From assembly GCA_013375335.1 (NCBI GenBank), contig JABXJZ010000009.1:1-15287 (forward strand): 15,287 bases of DNA. Reading direction: 5' to 3'. Under the pieces are notes generated by a model, which saw nothing but the letters and a program-made list of their open reading frames with translations, had not been told where the DNA came from and ran no database searches. Shown piece by piece: positions 14,507-15,287 of the stretch. This DNA comes from Desulfobacterales bacterium (GTDB taxonomy: Bacteria; Desulfobacterota; DSM-4660; Desulfatiglandales; B25-G16). Position 1 is the stretch's first letter. The number at the start of each line of letters is the position of its first letter. The translations under genes and the position numbers were made by a program.

Positions 14507-14595
14507 GGTTTCGTTCTGAGGGAAAGATCCATGTGTTACAAGTGGCAACCTGAAGTTTGGAACCATGAAAATCTATTTGAAAGGAGGTTGTCGCT

Positions 14596-14796
14596 ATGGC
14601 TAATGGAAGCGTGAAGTGGTTTGATGACCGCAAGGGCTACGGCTTCATTGAGCAAGAAGATGGACCGGATGTATTCGTTCATCATTCAGCAATCAATGCA
14701 ACCGGCTTCAAGTCTCTCAGAGAAGGCGACCAGGTTACATTTGACGTAGAGCAAGGGCAAAAAGGCCCTGCTGCAGCAAATGTCACTGTAGTTTAG
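14596..14796 (+). CDS. Cold-shock domain protein, CspA family
   Basis: A 66-residue single cold-shock domain, the full usual length. It binds single-stranded RNA and DNA and acts as an RNA chaperone or antiterminator in the cytoplasm. RNP1 is KGYGFI and RNP2 is VFVHHSAI; the start MANGSVKWFDDRKG and the end GPAAANVTVV are typical. AAAGGAGG sits nine bases before the ATG, a strong site. It has its own promoter and a roughly 120-base leader with a GC hairpin, so post-transcriptional control by temperature is plausible. Which csp paralogue it corresponds to, and whether it is cold-induced, cannot be read from sequence. Confidence 0.95.
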   Translation: MANGSVKWFDDRKGYGFIEQEDGPDVFVHHSAINATGFKSLREGDQVTFDVEQGQKGPAAANVTVV

Positions 14797-14816
14797 CTCA
14801 TTGTTCTGAGGAAAAA

Positions 14817-14847
14817 GGGCATTCCATGGATTTATGATGGAGTGTCC
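14817..14847 (+). terminator. Imperfect hairpin after the cold-shock gene
   Basis: An 11-bp stem between GGGCATTCCAT (14817-14827) and ATGGAGTGTCC (14837-14847), with two G-U pairs and a 9-base loop, lies 20 bases beyond the csp stop. Only TTAGCATTATGATT follows, so termination may be partial, letting some transcripts reach the RRM gene. Confidence 0.4.
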
Positions 14848-14920
14848 TTAGCATTATGATTAGGAGATCAAATCAATAAATTTAACCTACAAAATTTTCT
14901 GTAATTAGAAGGAGATCAGA

Positions 14921-15214
14921 ATGAATATCTATGTAGGTAATCTGTCCTACGAGGTCACCGAAGAGGATCTGCAACAGGCTTTTGAAGCCTTCGGACAGGT
15001 GGAATCCGTCAGAATTATTAAGGACAAGTACAGTGGCCAATCAAAAGGATTCGGTTTTGTGGAGATGCCTGCTAAGGCTGAAGCCCAGTCCGCAGTAAAC
15101 GACCTGAACGGCAAGGAGTTGAAGGGACGAACGCTTAATGTTAATGAGGCTCGACCACGTTCAGAAGGCCATCGAGGTGGAGGAAGACAAGGTGGCGGGC
15201 GGCGCTTCTATTAA
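14921..15214 (+). CDS. RRM-domain RNA-binding protein with Gly/Arg-rich tail
   Basis: A 97-residue protein with one RNA recognition motif filling residues 1-78: RNP2 is IYVGNL at residues 3-8 and RNP1 is KGFGFVEM, with the usual beta-alpha-beta order (EDLQQAFEAFGQVESVRII, AQSAVNDLNGKELKGRTLNV). The tail is basic and glycine-rich (GHRGGGRQGGGRRFY). Such short RRM proteins in cyanobacteria and proteobacteria are RNA chaperones, often cold-induced; that role here is inferred from the family and the neighbouring csp gene. AGAAGGAG precedes the ATG at good spacing. A similar AGGAGATCA box lies about 45 bases upstream without a start codon. RNA targets are unknown. Confidence 0.93.
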   Translation: MNIYVGNLSYEVTEEDLQQAFEAFGQVESVRIIKDKYSGQSKGFGFVEMPAKAEAQSAVNDLNGKELKGRTLNVNEARPRSEGHRGGGRQGGGRRFY

Positions 15215-15231
15215 GCAGCGCCTTAACATAA

Positions 15232-15254
15232 GACCTGACTGCGATCGGCGGGTC
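15232..15254 (+). terminator. Weak hairpin downstream of the RRM gene
   Basis: GACCTG (15232-15237) pairs with CGGGTC (15249-15254), one G-U included, followed by ATCGTTTCCATTT. A second small stem, GGCGC/GCGCC (15201-15222), spans the RRM stop codon. Either could end the transcript; neither has a clean U tract. Confidence 0.3.
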
Positions 15255-15287
15255 ATCGTTTCCATTTGGAGGTATGGTTAAGAGATT

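Larger units (their letters stand above)
13572..14595. other. About 1 kb without a convincing gene
   Basis: Between the J-domain and cold-shock genes I find no ORF with recognisable protein features. The stretch holds the truncated tRNA-Thr, a small inverted repeat CGGTA/TACCG (13676-13688) beside it, a triple 10-bp repeat, several hairpins, a partly open frame interrupted by TGA, and the cold-shock promoter and hairpin. Base composition is visibly more AT-rich than in the flanking operons from about 13700 to 14250. Confidence 0.6.

Noticed and set aside
13660..14580. Group I intron interrupting the tRNA-Thr anticodon arm
   Set aside because: A 5' tRNA exon with D arm should lie upstream on the minus strand; I find no D-arm complement (CTCTACC-type) up to 14580.

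Overview
The window reads as chromosomal DNA of a diderm (Gram-negative) bacterium. It encodes LptD, Lgt, a complete Tol-Pal system with two lipoproteins, and small CSP and RRM RNA-binding proteins. Gene style and the J-domain protein suggest a deltaproteobacterial (Desulfobacterota-like) lineage; that placement is inference from gene content, not a phylogenetic result.

Layout. (1) 1-6073: a TrmA/RlmD-family RNA uracil methyltransferase (minus) diverges from lgt (plus). lgt meets lptD (minus) tail to tail with 2 bases between stops. lptD lies just downstream of folC (minus). (2) 6228-7409: a lone plus-strand NamZ/DUF1343 muropeptide hydrolase, divergent from folC and convergent with the next operon. 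(3) 7440-12690: a minus-strand tolQ-tolR-tolA-tolB-pal-cpoB operon. It has a near-consensus promoter at 12660-12689, overlapping or 1-base junctions from tolQ to tolB, and wider gaps before pal and cpoB. (4) 12810-13571: a plus-strand protein with an N-terminal Cys4 zinc-ribbon-like motif and a C-terminal J domain; a run of nine C lies in its first codons. (5) 13572-14595: about 1 kb with no convincing gene. It holds the 3' half of a tRNA-Thr(CGU) gene on the minus strand, a triple 10-bp direct repeat about 105 bp away, and several hairpins. This is best explained as one end of an integrated (or lost) genetic element. (6) 14596-15214: a cold-shock-domain gene behind a strong promoter and GC hairpin, then an RRM/glycine-rich RNA-binding protein gene.

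Functional links. Lgt is needed to lipidate Pal and CpoB. TolQRA uses proton motive force to act on TolB-Pal during outer-membrane constriction. LptD inserts LPS into the same outer membrane, and NamZ acts on peptidoglycan fragments. Most of the window is therefore a cell-envelope neighbourhood, followed by an accessory junction and two RNA-chaperone-like genes. I see no CRISPR array, intact insertion sequence, integrase, rRNA or intact tRNA. The most notable signals are the tRNA/attachment-site junction, the poly-C tract in the J-domain gene, and the structured non-coding stretch at 13820-13991.
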